Below are positions 51,810 through 63,158 of a DNA stretch of 64,000 bases, in pieces. Every line of letters begins with the position of its first letter. The stretch's first letter is position 1. The notes below the pieces were generated by a model. That model was not told the DNA's origin. It did not search any database and saw only the letters and a program-made list of their open reading frames with translations. The stretch covers positions 148,830-212,829 of the forward strand of contig NZ_FOAB01000003.1 of assembly GCF_900109375.1 (NCBI RefSeq), given 5' to 3'. Made by a program: the position numbers and the translations under genes. The DNA is from Aquimarina amphilecti (GTDB lineage Bacteria > Bacteroidota > Bacteroidia > Flavobacteriales > Flavobacteriaceae).

Positions 51810-52006
51810 GGCTATGACGATTAATGTGTAATAATTTATTTAACACATTCAATTTAAGATATTTAAGAACCTTAAACATTCGAACATTTAATAAAATTTT
51901 ACCAATGAAATGTTATAAAAAACCAAATTTTAGCAAACCTCTTTGGAGTTTACCAGTAGCGTATTTATCAGAAAAACAGGATCAAGCTAATATTATAAAA
52001 TAAAAA

Positions 52007-52031
52007 AAAGACAAGCTAAATGCTTGTCTTT
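52007..52031 (-). terminator. Intrinsic terminator after tRNA-Arg
   Basis: A perfect 10-bp stem (52007-52016 with 52022-52031), 5-base loop, followed on the minus strand by a T run. It begins six bases after the tRNA discriminator base. Confidence 0.85.
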
Positions 52032-52036
52032 TTGAG

Positions 52037-52110
52037 TGACCCAGGAGGGATTCAAACCCCCAACCCTCAGAGCCGAAATCTGATGCGCTATTCAGTTGCG
52101 CCACTGGGCC
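52037..52110 (-). tRNA. tRNA-Arg (anticodon TCG)
   Basis: The minus strand folds as a cloverleaf: acceptor GGCCCAG/CTGGGTC with one G-U pair and discriminator A, D stem GCGC/GCGC, anticodon stem TCAGA/TCTGA around loop TTTCGGC (anticodon TCG, reading CGA), a five-base variable loop and a T arm with loop TTTGAAT. CCA is not encoded. Confidence 0.95.
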
Positions 52111-52122
52111 TATTAAAAAATC

Positions 52123-52572
52123 TTAAGATAATTTAGCTTTTACAATGGTAGAGATTGTTTTCCCATCTGCTTTACCAGTTAATTGTCCTGACGCCATTCC
52201 CATTACTTTCCCCATATCTTTCATTCCTTCTGCACCAGTTTTAGCAATAATATCTACAATTACCTTTTCTATTTCTTCTTCACTCATTTGCTCAGGTAAA
52301 AATTGTTCAATTACCTTAGCTTGATCAATTTCTGGTTGTGCTAGATCATCCCTTCCTTGTTCAGTAAAAATAACAGCACTATCCTTACGTTGTTTCACTA
52401 ATTTTTGCAGTAATTTCAACTCCTGATCTTCGCTTAATTCTTCTTTAGCTCCACTTTCTGTTTGAGCTAATAAAATAGCAGATTTAATAGCACGCAATGA
52501 TGTTAAAGCATTAGTATCTTTAGCTTTCATTGCTTCTTTCATGGCAGTCATTACTTTCGCCTGTAAACTCAT
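52123..52572 (-). CDS. yqeY: GatB/YqeY-domain protein
   Basis: A 149-aa helical protein beginning MSLQAKVMTAMKEAMKAKDT and ALTSLRAIKSAILLAQTE, with QRKDSAVIFTEQGRDDLAQPE and a C-terminal GatB-tail-like segment (MKDMGKVMGMASGQLTGKADGKTISTIVK). The family resembles the tRNA-binding tail domain of amidotransferase GatB; its role is poorly known. It follows ftsZ, as in many flavobacteria, and lies just upstream of tRNA-Arg. Confidence 0.92.
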   Translation of the reverse strand: MSLQAKVMTAMKEAMKAKDTNALTSLRAIKSAILLAQTESGAKEELSEDQELKLLQKLVKQRKDSAVIFTEQGRDDLAQPEIDQAKVIEQFLPEQMSEEEIEKVIVDIIAKTGAEGMKDMGKVMGMASGQLTGKADGKTISTIVKAKLS

Positions 52573-52611
52573 AACTAGTGGTTTTAATCTTTTGGATTGC
52601 GAAGATAAAAA

Positions 52612-52646
52612 ATAAACCGATAATCCATTTTAGATTATCGGTTTAT
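52612..52646 (-). terminator. Intrinsic terminator after ftsZ
   Basis: A perfect 14-bp stem (52612-52625 with 52633-52646) and 7-base loop, flanked by T's on both strands. It marks the end of the division/cell-wall cluster. Confidence 0.88.
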
Positions 52647-52669
52647 CTTAAGAACTATTTTGGTAATTC

Positions 52670-54679
52670 TTAGTCTACATTATCATGTAAAAAAGAATTA
52701 TTTTTCCGTAATTGAATATCATCATTGCTATCTGTACCTAATGAAGTTCTAGACAATTCAGATGACCCAGGCTTAGAATCTACATCTAATCCAGCACGTT
52801 TATAAGCAGGTTCTTTCTCAATATCATCAATATTAGATGCATTATTCCTAAACTTATAATTAAACTCCTTCATTTTAGCTCTACGTTCTGCGGCTCTAGC
52901 TTTTAGAGTTTCTGAAATTGGTTGATCTACAGGATCGGCATTTTCAGAAGGTTCTTCTTCTGGAGTTGGAGCTAAAGTCTTCTTCTCAAAAACTACCTCT
53001 TTATCCTGTTCCATTACTTCTGATTCAGGTTTAGCATCAGTAAGTCTTTTCTCTTCTTCCATATACTCTTCAAGACTATACTTACGAACTCCTCCTGATA
53101 CGGTTTCGTCCACTGGAACTACTTCTATAGGTTCATTTACCTCTACTTCTAAAATATCATCTGTAAGATCAAAAATTATTGGCTTTTCCTCTTCTTCTTG
53201 TTTCACAACAGGAGACACAGGAACAGCAGGAGTAGCATCAACCGTTTCGATATTTTGCTCTTCATTTCCGCTTACAGGCATATCAAATGCCAAAGTAAAT
53301 TGATCCTCTTCTTCTTTTATCTTTTCTTGCTCTGCTATTTCATTAGCATCATTGACCTCAATTTGATTAATAATATCCTGAGCATTGATTATTACAAAAT
53401 CATTTTCTACAGAAAAAGGACTTACTTCTTCATGCTCTATCACCTCTATATTCTTCAAAAACTCAGTAGTAGGTAATAGTAAAGATTCATTAATATCTTC
53501 TTCCTCTTCTTCTACCAACTCATGCTTAATAATTATTGGCTCTTCCTTGACTACTTCTTTTGGAGGTGTTGGAGTTATTTCAGGAGTAGTTTTAGAAGTT
53601 GATTTAGGTGTTAAATCCTGAGTTGTTGCTCTCTGTTCTTCTTCTAATGTGTGAATTATTCTTTTTGTTTCTGTATTAACAATTTCATCTTGTTGCTCAA
53701 CATCAAAACCAGTAGCAATTACAGTTACAGAAATTGCATCTTCTAGTGACTCATCTTCTCCAACCCCCATAATGATATTGGCACCATGACCAGCTTCTTG
53801 CTGAATATGATCATTGATTTCTCCAATTTCATCAATAGTAATTTCTTCTTTTCCAGAAACAATTAATAATAACACATTTTTAGCTCCCGTGATTTTATTA
53901 TCATTAAGTAACGGCGAGTCTAATGCTTTTACAATAGCATCGTGAGCACGTTTAGCACCAGAGGCATTAGCGGACCCCATTATTGCTGTACCACTATTAC
54001 TAAGTACTGTTTTTGCATCACGTAAATCAATATTCTGAGTATAATGATGTGTTATTACTTCTGCTATCCCTCTAGATGCTGTAGCTAAAACTTCATCTGC
54101 TTTAGAGAAACCTGCTTTAAAACCTAAGTTACCATATACTTCTCTTAGTTTATTATTATTAATAACAACCAAAGAATCTACATGCGCACGAAGTTTTTCT
54201 ACTCCTAATTGCGCTTGCTCATTACGCATTTTTCCTTCGAACTGAAATGGAATAGTAACAATCCCTACCGTTAGAATATCTAACTCTCTTGCCATTTTGG
54301 CAATAATAGGTGCTGCTCCTGTTCCAGTTCCTCCTCCCATACCTGCAGTGATAAAAATCATTTTGGTATTGGTATCCAACATTCGCTTTATCTCTTCGTA
54401 ACTCTCTACAGCTGATTGCTCACCCACTTCTGGGTTGGCACCAGCTCCTAAACCTTCTGTAAGAGACACTCCCAACTGTATCTTATTTGGAATAGGACTA
54501 TTTTCTAATGCTTGCGCATCTGTATTACAAATAACGAAATCAACTCCTTTGATCCCCTGCTGGAACATATGATTAATGGCATTACTACCACCTCCTCCAA
54601 CTCCAATAACTTTAATTACATTTGATTGATTCTTGGGTAAATCAAAAGAAATGTTTTCGAACTCCTCGTTGTCACTCAT
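52670..54679 (-). CDS. ftsZ: Cell division GTPase FtsZ with long acidic tail
   Basis: A 669-aa tubulin homologue that polymerises into the division ring. The GTPase core (residues about 15-330) has GGGGSNAINHM, the signature GGGTGTGAAP and the T7-type loop (NIDLRDAKTVLS). The C-terminal half (about 330 residues) is a disordered, Glu/Pro/Thr-rich linker much longer than in E. coli FtsZ (383 aa in total), ending with a conserved-looking IQLRKNNSFLHDNVD peptide in the place of the usual FtsA-binding tail. Long linkers are usual for Bacteroidota. It is preceded by ftsA. Confidence 0.97.
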   Translation of the reverse strand: MSDNEEFENISFDLPKNQSNVIKVIGVGGGGSNAINHMFQQGIKGVDFVICNTDAQALENSPIPNKIQLGVSLTEGLGAGANPEVGEQSAVESYEEIKRMLDTNTKMIFITAGMGGGTGTGAAPIIAKMARELDILTVGIVTIPFQFEGKMRNEQAQLGVEKLRAHVDSLVVINNNKLREVYGNLGFKAGFSKADEVLATASRGIAEVITHHYTQNIDLRDAKTVLSNSGTAIMGSANASGAKRAHDAIVKALDSPLLNDNKITGAKNVLLLIVSGKEEITIDEIGEINDHIQQEAGHGANIIMGVGEDESLEDAISVTVIATGFDVEQQDEIVNTETKRIIHTLEEEQRATTQDLTPKSTSKTTPEITPTPPKEVVKEEPIIIKHELVEEEEEDINESLLLPTTEFLKNIEVIEHEEVSPFSVENDFVIINAQDIINQIEVNDANEIAEQEKIKEEEDQFTLAFDMPVSGNEEQNIETVDATPAVPVSPVVKQEEEEKPIIFDLTDDILEVEVNEPIEVVPVDETVSGGVRKYSLEEYMEEEKRLTDAKPESEVMEQDKEVVFEKKTLAPTPEEEPSENADPVDQPISETLKARAAERRAKMKEFNYKFRNNASNIDDIEKEPAYKRAGLDVDSKPGSSELSRTSLGTDSNDDIQLRKNNSFLHDNVD

Positions 54680-54760
54680 AATTGCTAATTTTCTTGTTCT
54701 CTTACTTTTGTTTTTTTAATATTTTTTTACGTTCAAAACTGAACTATATAATTTTTCCGT

Positions 54761-56113
54761 CTATTCTGCATTATCTAAAAACTCTTTGAACTTTTCTGTC
54801 CATTTCTCTAGAATGTTTTTTCTTGGTCTATTATCTACAACTTGTTTTTCCTCTTCTTCAATACCTTCTCCTTCGATAGTTGTCGTTTCTTCTTTTGATT
54901 CCTCTTGCACCAAAGCCTCTTTTGTCGCTGCTTTCTCTCGTTTGCTAATATGCACAAGACTATCCATTACTAAACCAACTGCTGTAGCATACATTGGACT
55001 TGTGGTTTCTGGATCACTATTACCTGCTAAATGCTCATTTGGATATCCTATTCGAGTATCCATACCTGTAATATATTCTACTAGCTGTTTTAAATGCTTT
55101 AATTGAGATCCTCCACCTGTTAACACGATTCCCGCAATCAACTTTTTCTTTGGAGACTCGTGACCATAATTTTTTATTTCTAAGAAAACCTGCTCTATGA
55201 TCTCTACCACCCGTGCATGAATAATCTTAGATAAGTTTTTTAATGTAATCTCTTTTGGTTCCCTTCCTCTTAGCCCAGGAATAGAAACAATTTCATTATC
55301 CTTATTTTCTCCAGGCCAAGCAGATCCAAATTTAATTTTAAGTAATTCAGCCTGTTTTTCTATTATAGAACAACCTTCTTTTATATCTTCAGTTATTACA
55401 TTTCCTCCAAATGGTATAACTGCCGTATGGCGAATAATTCCATCTTTGAAAATTGCAAGATCTGTCGTTCCTCCTCCAATATCGATTAAAGCTACTCCTG
55501 CCTCTTTTTCTTCCTGACTTAATACTGCATTCGCAGAAGCTAAAGGTTCTAATGTAACGTCTGACAATTCTAATCCAGAACTTTTAACACATCTTCCGAT
55601 ATTACGAATAGAAGTTACCTGACCAACTACCACGTGGAAATTAGCTTCTAAACGTCCACCATACATTCCCACAGGCTCCTTTATTTCAGCTTGACCATCA
55701 ACTTTGTATTCCTGTGGCAACACATGTAATATTTCTTCACCAGGTAACATCACAAGTTTATGTACTTGATTACAAAGTGTATCAATATCATCCTCATCAA
55801 TAACCGCATCTGCATTGGGACGTGTGATATAATCACTATGCTGTAAACTTCTTATGTGTTGACCAGCTATTCCTACTGTTACTTCACTAATTTTTACTTC
55901 AGAAACACTTTCTGCTTCCTGAACTGCTTGCTGTATTGATTGTATTGTTTGTGTAATATTATTCACTACACCACGGTGTACACCAAGACTCTTGGATTTA
56001 CCAACACCCAAAACCTCCATCTTTCCATACTCATTATATCTCCCCACCATAGCAACAATCTTAGTTGTTCCTATATCTAATCCTACCGCTATTTCATTTT
56101 CTTCTCTTGCCAT
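54761..56113 (-). CDS. ftsA: Cell division protein FtsA
   Basis: A 450-aa actin-like membrane tether for FtsZ. The ATP-binding segments are visible: VGLDIGTTKIVAMVG near the N-terminus, ALIDIGGGTTDLAIFK and GIVLTGGGSQLKHLKQLVEYI. The C-terminus is extended and acidic, then ends with a basic amphipathic helix (KWTEKFKEFLDN) for membrane attachment. It lies between ftsQ and ftsZ. Confidence 0.97.
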   Translation of the reverse strand: MAREENEIAVGLDIGTTKIVAMVGRYNEYGKMEVLGVGKSKSLGVHRGVVNNITQTIQSIQQAVQEAESVSEVKISEVTVGIAGQHIRSLQHSDYITRPNADAVIDEDDIDTLCNQVHKLVMLPGEEILHVLPQEYKVDGQAEIKEPVGMYGGRLEANFHVVVGQVTSIRNIGRCVKSSGLELSDVTLEPLASANAVLSQEEKEAGVALIDIGGGTTDLAIFKDGIIRHTAVIPFGGNVITEDIKEGCSIIEKQAELLKIKFGSAWPGENKDNEIVSIPGLRGREPKEITLKNLSKIIHARVVEIIEQVFLEIKNYGHESPKKKLIAGIVLTGGGSQLKHLKQLVEYITGMDTRIGYPNEHLAGNSDPETTSPMYATAVGLVMDSLVHISKREKAATKEALVQEESKEETTTIEGEGIEEEEKQVVDNRPRKNILEKWTEKFKEFLDNAE

Positions 56114-56120
56114 ATTGGTA

Positions 56121-56837
56121 TCATTTTATTGTACACACAACTTGATTCCTAAACTGTAAACTAACTTTCTTATATTTTTCTAAGCTTTTATCTTTCAAAG
56201 CTTTTTGATAAAAAGCTTTGAAATTTCTAACCTTACTATCTAAAAACTCGATTTTACCAAAAACCACTTCAAAACCATAAACGCGTAATCCTAATTCATA
56301 ATGTCCGTTTACGTTTCGATAAACACTTATTATGTGCTTTTTTAAAAACTCATCTTCTTGAATTTTTCGTAATAATGGAAAAACTTCCGAAACTTCTCGT
56401 TCTGAAACATTGTTTACTAGAGGAACATGAGCTGAATAATTATCCGACAATGGCATCGTATTACCCGTAACATCAACATAAAAAGGAACAACCGCGTTTA
56501 CCCTAGCGACTGGTGTACGCTGTTTAATTCTCGCCTTAAGTTGTCCGTTTACAGTGAGATACACATCTGAATCCTCGATCATTTTGTGTGTATCCAGCCC
56601 CTTCTCTACAATATTCAAAACTAAAATTTCTTTACCTACATCCGTCACCCCAACCTGATTTTGTATTAACAATTTATTAACCGTCAATTCATTTATGTAA
56701 AGATTCTGTTCTTCAACGAATTCTATTTCTACTTCTTTTATCTTTCTTTTCTCATTTCGATTCCCTGTAAAAGCAAAAAGAAATATAATCAATCCTATAA
56801 GACCGATAAATTTTGTGTATGTCAAAACTTTCTTCAT
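56121..56837 (-). CDS. ftsQ: Cell division protein FtsQ/DivIB-like
   Basis: A 238-aa bitopic protein: one membrane helix at about residues 8-24 (YTKFIGLIGLIIFLFAFTG), then a periplasmic POTRA-like region and beta domain (VYLTVNGQLKARIKQRTPVARV). It scaffolds the divisome. Sequence similarity in this phylum is low, so the call rests on topology, size and position between murC and ftsA, which is decisive. Confidence 0.88.
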   Translation of the reverse strand: MKKVLTYTKFIGLIGLIIFLFAFTGNRNEKRKIKEVEIEFVEEQNLYINELTVNKLLIQNQVGVTDVGKEILVLNIVEKGLDTHKMIEDSDVYLTVNGQLKARIKQRTPVARVNAVVPFYVDVTGNTMPLSDNYSAHVPLVNNVSEREVSEVFPLLRKIQEDEFLKKHIISVYRNVNGHYELGLRVYGFEVVFGKIEFLDSKVRNFKAFYQKALKDKSLEKYKKVSLQFRNQVVCTIK

Positions 56838-58183
56838 ACAGTTAACAATGCTTCTTTTATATTATCAACTTCTTCTCCTATATCACCAGCTCCAATAGTC
56901 GTTATAACCTGAGCATTACTTTTTAGAATCTCATCTATTAAACGACTCTTTGTTACTATTTTTTTATCTTCGAGATCTATCATTTCTAACAACCACTCTG
57001 AAGTTATTCCTTCTATTGGCAATTCTCTTGCAGGATATATATCTAATAACAACAATTGATCAAATTGACCTAAACTTTCAGCAAATTCTGATCCAAAATC
57101 TTTAGTTCTAGTAAACAAATGAGGTTGAAAAATTGCCAAAACCTTTTTCCCCGGATGCATTTCTCTTATAGCCTGATGTAAAGCATTAATTTCTGTAGGA
57201 TGATGTGCATAATCATCAACAAATACCAGGTCTTCAGATTTTATTTGGTAACTAAAGCGCCTTTGAACTCCTTTAAAAGAAAATAAAGCCTTTGCTAAGG
57301 CAGCGGTCGGGGAGCCGTAAAGCATTGCCATAGCAAAGGCCGTGATAGCATTTAACAAGTTATGTTTACCTGGCAGGTTTAAATGCAAATCCTTAATAAC
57401 TTGAGTTGGTGTTTTTAAATCAAAAATATACGTCCCATTATCAATCCTTACGTTATAAGCACAATAATCAGCTTCATCTTCTACACCAAAGGTGCTCCCA
57501 GATAATGGCAATCCATTACAGACTAAAAGATGATCCTTTGCTCTAGAAGAGAATTCAACAAACGACTCTTCTAATGCATTTGCTTTTTTATAAATATCAA
57601 GATGATCCGCATCCATCGAAGTAATCGAAACTATATCAGGGTATAACTGCAAAAATGATCTATCAAATTCGTCAGCTTCTACCACTACAACATCATTTCC
57701 TTCAAGAATTAGATTCGAATTGTAGTTTTCACTTATCCCTCCTAGAAAAGCAGTAACTTTTGCTCCGCTCTCTTTTAACAAATGCGCTAAAATAGCTGTA
57801 GTTGTAGTTTTTCCATGAGTTCCTGCCACAGCTAGCGTATATACTCCTTGCGTAATAATCCCTAAAATTTCTGCTCTCTTTTTAACTACAAATTTATTAT
57901 CCTTTAGATAATTTAATTCTGAATGAGTAACTGGAATAGCAGGAGTGTACACTACCAATGTTTCATTTGCATTTAAAAAAGATTCTGGAATTGTTTGCAC
58001 ATTATCTTCAAAATGAATAGAAACCCCTAAATCTTCTAAATCTGATGTTATTTGTGTTGATGTTTTGTCATAACCACCAACATTTTTACCTAAAAACTTA
58101 AAATAACGAGCAAGAGCACTCATACCGATACCACCGATACCAACAAAATATATATTCTTTATATCTTTTAGTTCTTTATTCAT
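56834..58183 (-). CDS. murC: UDP-N-acetylmuramate-L-alanine ligase MurC
   Basis: A 449-aa cytoplasmic Mur ligase adding L-Ala to UDP-MurNAc. Visible are the UDP-binding [17 protein letters not shown], the ATP loop [13 protein letters not shown], the [10 protein letters not shown] segment and [10 protein letters not shown]. It overlaps ftsQ and murG by four bases each. Confidence 0.96.
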   Translation of the reverse strand: MNKELKDIKNIYFVGIGGIGMSALARYFKFLGKNVGGYDKTSTQITSDLEDLGVSIHFEDNVQTIPESFLNANETLVVYTPAIPVTHSELNYLKDNKFVVKKRAEILGIITQGVYTLAVAGTHGKTTTTAILAHLLKESGAKVTAFLGGISENYNSNLILEGNDVVVVEADEFDRSFLQLYPDIVSITSMDADHLDIYKKANALEESFVEFSSRAKDHLLVCNGLPLSGSTFGVEDEADYCAYNVRIDNGTYIFDLKTPTQVIKDLHLNLPGKHNLLNAITAFAMAMLYGSPTAALAKALFSFKGVQRRFSYQIKSEDLVFVDDYAHHPTEINALHQAIREMHPGKKVLAIFQPHLFTRTKDFGSEFAESLGQFDQLLLLDIYPARELPIEGITSEWLLEMIDLEDKKIVTKSRLIDEILKSNAQVITTIGAGDIGEEVDNIKEALLTV

Positions 58184-59298
58184 TTTTTAACCTCAACATT
58201 ATCTTTTCTAATTAATAGTTCTATCTCATCAACTATATCTTTTGTCGCATTCGGTAATGCCATTTTCTTTATTGCATGTGTCAATTTAATTTGCATAGCT
58301 TCCGACGATAATAACTGAGAAATTGTTTTCTGAAACTTCTCATCCAGCTCATTCTCCTTTAACATCTTAGCTCCATTTTTACTTACAATCGCATCGGCAT
58401 TTTTAGTTTGATGATCTTCTGCTACATTTGGAGACGGGATAAACAATGTCGGTTTTGCTACAATACATAATTCTGAAACAGAACTAGCCCCTGCTCTAGA
58501 AACAACAACATCAGCAGCTGCATATGCAAAGTCCATTGTATTCAAGAATTGATGAACCTGAATATCTTTTATATTATCATGCTTTCTATACTCATCGTAA
58601 TATAGCTTCCCACACTGCCAAAGCACTTGAACTTCCTTTTTCTTAAAAAAGTCTAATTCTTTCTCTATTAGTTGATTTACCCTTCTAGCCCCAAGACTTC
58701 CTCCGATCACTAGGATTGTTTTCTTTTCAGGGTCCAAGTTATATTTAGTAATAGCATCTTCTCTCTTACTATTGATCTCTAGTAAATCTTGCCGAACAGG
58801 GTTACCTGTTTTTATAATTTTATCTTTAGGAAAAAAGCGCTCCATATTATCATAAGCAACACATATTTTATCAGCTCCTTTTGCTAACCATTTATTTGTA
58901 ATCCCTGGATAAGAATTTTGTTCCTGAAGTACTGTCGGAATTCTTGCTGAATTTGCCTTTTTCAACAAAGGACCACTCGCGAATCCACCTGTACCAATTA
59001 CTACATCGGGGGCAAATTTTTTAATGATCTTTTTTGATTTCCAAAGGCTACTCAATAACTTAAAAGGAAACAACAAATTGCTTAATGACAATTTACGTTG
59101 GATACCACTGATCCATAAACCCTCTATATCATAACCTGCTTCTGGAACCTTTTGCATTTCCATACGATCTTTAGCTCCTACAAATAATATAGCTGCCTCA
59201 GGATATCTAGCCTTTAATTCATTAGCTATAGAAATTGCAGGATAAATATGCCCTCCTGTTCCTCCACCTGATAATATGATTCTTGGTTGTTGTTTCAT
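58180..59298 (-). CDS. murG: UDP-GlcNAc transferase MurG
   Basis: A 372-aa peripheral membrane glycosyltransferase that converts lipid I to lipid II. Characteristic segments are [50 protein letters not shown] and [32 protein letters not shown]. It overlaps both neighbours by four bases. Confidence 0.97.
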   Translation of the reverse strand: MKQQPRIILSGGGTGGHIYPAISIANELKARYPEAAILFVGAKDRMEMQKVPEAGYDIEGLWISGIQRKLSLSNLLFPFKLLSSLWKSKKIIKKFAPDVVIGTGGFASGPLLKKANSARIPTVLQEQNSYPGITNKWLAKGADKICVAYDNMERFFPKDKIIKTGNPVRQDLLEINSKREDAITKYNLDPEKKTILVIGGSLGARRVNQLIEKELDFFKKKEVQVLWQCGKLYYDEYRKHDNIKDIQVHQFLNTMDFAYAAADVVVSRAGASSVSELCIVAKPTLFIPSPNVAEDHQTKNADAIVSKNGAKMLKENELDEKFQKTISQLLSSEAMQIKLTHAIKKMALPNATKDIVDEIELLIRKDNVEVKK

Positions 59299-60515
59299 AT
59301 TGCTTCGCTCAATACCTCTAATGGGTTTTGTTCTTTTGTATCTAAATTATCATTTACATTATCAGAAGTAGATTCTTCTTCTGTTATATTTCTACTACTT
59401 ATACTTAATACCATACCAATTGCCATACAAGTCATCCAAATTGATGTCCCACCACTACTGACCAAAGGAAGTGTCTGACCTGTAACAGGAAATAACTCTA
59501 CAGCAACAGCCATATTAATTAATGCTTGAAAGACTATAGGTAGACCTACGCCAATTACTAGTAGTTTTCCAAATACATCCAAACTTTTATGCGCAACAAT
59601 GACCAACCTAAACAACAACATTAAATAAAGAAACATTAGAAAAACTCCTCCTACCAATCCCCATTCTTCAATAATAATAGCATAAATAAAATCTGAAGAA
59701 GATTGAGGTAAAAAGTTTCTTTGCACACTTTTCCCTGGACCTTGACCTATTACTCCACCTCTTGCAATAGCTATTTTTGCGCGCTCTATCTGATAATCTT
59801 CTGGTGTATCTTTATCGTTAAAAAAATTTTCTGCCCTACTAACCCAAGTATCAACTCTATTTGGAAAAGCATCCGGAAATGCCTTTGCTGTAAGGATAAA
59901 AAATGTTAATGCTAACAAACCAGTACCCAATACTACTACAATATGTTTTATTGGATAACCTCCTAAAAAAACTAGCATGATTACCATAGAAAAAATAATA
60001 GCTGCAGTAGAAAAGTTAGCTGGTAATATCAACATCAAAATGATAAAGACAGGCAACCAAAGAGGTATTAAAGATTCTTTAAATGTTATTTTTCTATCTC
60101 TTATTTTGGACAAATACCTCGCTACATAAGCCATCAAAACAACCGCCGCCAAAGTTGAAGTCTGAAAAGTAACCCCTACGAATGGCAAACGAATCCACCT
60201 ACTCGCATTTGCACCTCCGATGGTATTATTCTGTGCCATAGTAAACAACAACAAGACTACTACTACAGGCAACATAATAATTGAAAGCCCCTTAAAATAA
60301 TGATATGGGATCTTATGAACCCAATACATAATTCCAAATCCTAAAAGTAAATGCGCAAAATGCTTTACCAAAAACACAAAAGTATTTCCATCCCCATATA
60401 AATATGCCAAGTTACTACTAGCACTATATACAGGTAGAAATGAAAACAACGCTAATAGAGCAACAATCGCCCATATTACCTTATCTCCTTTTATATTTCT
60501 TAAAACTTTTGTCAC
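59295..60515 (-). CDS. ftsW: Septal glycosyltransferase FtsW (SEDS family)
   Basis: A 406-aa protein with about ten membrane helices. SEDS landmarks are [49 protein letters not shown] and [15 protein letters not shown]. It polymerises glycan strands at the septum. The C-terminal tail is acidic and cytoplasmic. It follows murD by 17 bases. Confidence 0.96.
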   Translation of the reverse strand: MTKVLRNIKGDKVIWAIVALLALFSFLPVYSASSNLAYLYGDGNTFVFLVKHFAHLLLGFGIMYWVHKIPYHYFKGLSIIMLPVVVVLLLFTMAQNNTIGGANASRWIRLPFVGVTFQTSTLAAVVLMAYVARYLSKIRDRKITFKESLIPLWLPVFIILMLILPANFSTAAIIFSMVIMLVFLGGYPIKHIVVVLGTGLLALTFFILTAKAFPDAFPNRVDTWVSRAENFFNDKDTPEDYQIERAKIAIARGGVIGQGPGKSVQRNFLPQSSSDFIYAIIIEEWGLVGGVFLMFLYLMLLFRLVIVAHKSLDVFGKLLVIGVGLPIVFQALINMAVAVELFPVTGQTLPLVSSGGTSIWMTCMAIGMVLSISSRNITEEESTSDNVNDNLDTKEQNPLEVLSEAI

Positions 60516-60532
60516 TTTATATTCCTATTATT

Positions 60533-61867
60533 TTATAATTCTCTAACTGCTTCTTTAAACTGTCTACCACGTTCTTCATAGTTTTTAAAAAGATCGAAAC
60601 TTGCACAAGCAGGGGACAACAGTACATTTTCGTTACGCTCAGCAATTTTATAAGCCATATTTACGGCTTCTTTCATAGATTGAGTCTCTACTATATTGTC
60701 TACACAATTACCGAAAGCATTAATTATTTTAGAATTATCCACCCCAAGACAGATAATTGCTTTTACTTTTTCGTTAACCAAAGGATATAATTCTGTATAA
60801 TCATTTCCTTTATCAACCCCGCCAACGATCCAAACCGTAGCTGATTTCATAGCATCCAATGCATAAAAAGTAGCATTAACATTTGTAGCTTTAGAATCAT
60901 TAACATATTGAACATTATTAATTTTCAATACATTTTCTAACCGATGTTCTACTCCGTGAAAATTTTCAAGACATTCTCGTATTGTAGTCTTCCTTATTTT
61001 CAATAATTGCGATACTGTGGCAGCAGCCATAGCATTTTTCACATTGTGATTTCCTTTTAATGCTAAATCTTTTGTTGGCATAGTTAATTCGTTGTTGTCT
61101 ATTGTTATTGTTATTTTTTCTCCTTCCAAATACGCTCCATTTTCTACTTTTCTTGTTAATGAAAAGGGTAATAATCTTGAACGAATAGGATGTTCTTCTA
61201 TATACTTTTTGATTATTTCATCATCTCCATCATAAATAAAATAATCCCTCTCTGTTTGATTCAGTGTAATCCTAAATTTTGAAGCGATATAATTTTCAAA
61301 CTTATACTCATATCGATCCAAATGATCAGGCGTTATATTAGTCAACACTGCAATATGTGGTGCAAACTTGACAATTCCATCAAGCTGAAAACTACTTAAT
61401 TCTAGCACATAATATGGAGTATCATTTTCAACCACTTGCTTAGCAAAACTATCCCCTATATTTCCTGCCATGTTTACATCAATACCGCCATTCTTAAGCA
61501 CATGATGTGTAAGCATCGTAGTAGTGGTTTTTCCATTACTCCCAGTTATACCAACAACTTTTGCCGACGTAAACTCAGAAGCAAATTCTATTTCTGAGAT
61601 CACCGGAATTCCATTTCGATATAGTTTTTTAACCAACTCTACTTTATCCGGAATTCCTGGACTTTTCATGACTACATCCGCATTTAGAATTTTATCTTCT
61701 GTATGCTTCTGCTCTTCCCATTCAATTTCAAAATTTATAAGAACGTTTTTATAATGATCTGTGATCGTTCCTTTATCAGAAACGAATACTTCAAAACCTT
61801 TTTTCTTACCTAGAATCGCTGTTCCAACACCACTTTCCCCTGCCCCTAATACTACCAGTTTCTTCAC
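60533..61867 (-). CDS. murD: UDP-MurNAc-L-Ala-D-Glu ligase MurD
   Basis: A 444-aa cytoplasmic Mur ligase. It shows LGAGESGVGTAILGKKKG at the N-terminus, the ATP loop VGITGSNGKTTTTMLT, NITPDHLDRYEYK and VNDSKATNVNATFYAL. It starts one base after the mraY stop. Confidence 0.96.
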   Translation of the reverse strand: MKKLVVLGAGESGVGTAILGKKKGFEVFVSDKGTITDHYKNVLINFEIEWEEQKHTEDKILNADVVMKSPGIPDKVELVKKLYRNGIPVISEIEFASEFTSAKVVGITGSNGKTTTTMLTHHVLKNGGIDVNMAGNIGDSFAKQVVENDTPYYVLELSSFQLDGIVKFAPHIAVLTNITPDHLDRYEYKFENYIASKFRITLNQTERDYFIYDGDDEIIKKYIEEHPIRSRLLPFSLTRKVENGAYLEGEKITITIDNNELTMPTKDLALKGNHNVKNAMAAATVSQLLKIRKTTIRECLENFHGVEHRLENVLKINNVQYVNDSKATNVNATFYALDAMKSATVWIVGGVDKGNDYTELYPLVNEKVKAIICLGVDNSKIINAFGNCVDNIVETQSMKEAVNMAYKIAERNENVLLSPACASFDLFKNYEERGRQFKEAVREL

Positions 61868-61868
61868 T

Positions 61869-63116
61869 CTATCTAACTTTTAAAGTAATCACTGCAATAA
61901 TTGCTAGAAAGATTCCGATGATCCAAAACCTAGCTACAATTTTACTTTCATGAATTCCTTTTTTCTGATAATGATGATGTAATGGTGACATCAGAAATAT
62001 TCTTCTTCCTTCTCCGTATTTTTTCCTAGTATATTTAAACCAACTTACTTGAAGCATTACAGAAACTATTTCAATAAAAAAGATTCCACATACAATTGGG
62101 ATTAAAAATTCTTTTCTAATTGCAATTGCAATCACAGCTATTATCCCTCCTATTGTTAAACTACCGGTATCCCCCATAAATACTTGCGCTGGATATGTAT
62201 TATACCATAAAAAACCTACCAATGCTCCTGCAAATGCGGCGATATAAATAGTCATTTCACCAGAGTTTGGTATGTACATTACATTTAAGTAATCTGAGAA
62301 AACAATATTACCAGACACCCAGGCAAACAATGCCAAGGTTAGCACAATGATAGCAGATGATCCTGCAGCCAATCCATCAATCCCATCAGTTAAATTAGCC
62401 CCATTAGAAACGGCTGTGACGATAATAATTACGATAGGTATAAAAACCAACCAAGCATACTTACCCAAATCAGGATTAATCCAAGTAATTAAACTTGAAT
62501 AATCAAATTCATTATTCTTAATAAATGGCAAGGTTGTTTTTGTAGATTTTATTGCAGGATTAAAATCAGATTGCTCTTCACCTTCTGCCGACACCACTTG
62601 TTCTATATCGGCTCCAATTTTTTCTTCTTTAATCGTAATATCATCATGAAAGTACATTGTACAACCTATAAGAAGACCAAGACCTACCTGACCAATAACC
62701 TTAAACTTACCAGCTAAACCTTCCTTATCTTTCTTTTTAATTTTTAAATAATCATCTGTAAAACCAATAACTCCCATCCATAGAGTAGTTATAATTAAAA
62801 GGATGATATATATATTATCTAGTTTAGCAAAAAGTAAAGCAGGAACAAGCGTAGCTAAAATTATTATTATCCCACCCATTGTTGGCGTACCTGCTTTTTC
62901 TGCTTGTCCTTCTAAACCTAACTCTCTGATACTTTCGCCCATTTGCTTTTTTCTCAGAAAATTAATGATACGTTTACCATATATAGTAGAGATCAATAGC
63001 GATAAAATAATCGCCATAGCAGCTCTAAATGTGATAAACTGAAATAAAGACGCTCCAGGAAACTGGTACTCATTTTCTAAATATTGAAATAAATAATATA
63101 ACATATGTATCTTCAC
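61869..63116 (-). CDS. mraY: Phospho-MurNAc-pentapeptide transferase MraY
   Basis: A 415-aa membrane enzyme that makes lipid I. Landmarks are [59 protein letters not shown] and [11 protein letters not shown]. It is about 55 residues longer than E. coli MraY because of an acidic insertion at about residues 160-225 ([20 protein letters not shown] and onward), a feature of this phylum. Confidence 0.96.
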   Translation of the reverse strand: MKIHMLYYLFQYLENEYQFPGASLFQFITFRAAMAIILSLLISTIYGKRIINFLRKKQMGESIRELGLEGQAEKAGTPTMGGIIIILATLVPALLFAKLDNIYIILLIITTLWMGVIGFTDDYLKIKKKDKEGLAGKFKVIGQVGLGLLIGCTMYFHDDITIKEEKIGADIEQVVSAEGEEQSDFNPAIKSTKTTLPFIKNNEFDYSSLITWINPDLGKYAWLVFIPIVIIIVTAVSNGANLTDGIDGLAAGSSAIIVLTLALFAWVSGNIVFSDYLNVMYIPNSGEMTIYIAAFAGALVGFLWYNTYPAQVFMGDTGSLTIGGIIAVIAIAIRKEFLIPIVCGIFFIEIVSVMLQVSWFKYTRKKYGEGRRIFLMSPLHHHYQKKGIHESKIVARFWIIGIFLAIIAVITLKVR

Positions 63117-63158
63117 CTTTCACAATAGACTCTATAGAATCTAATGGAAAGGATTTAT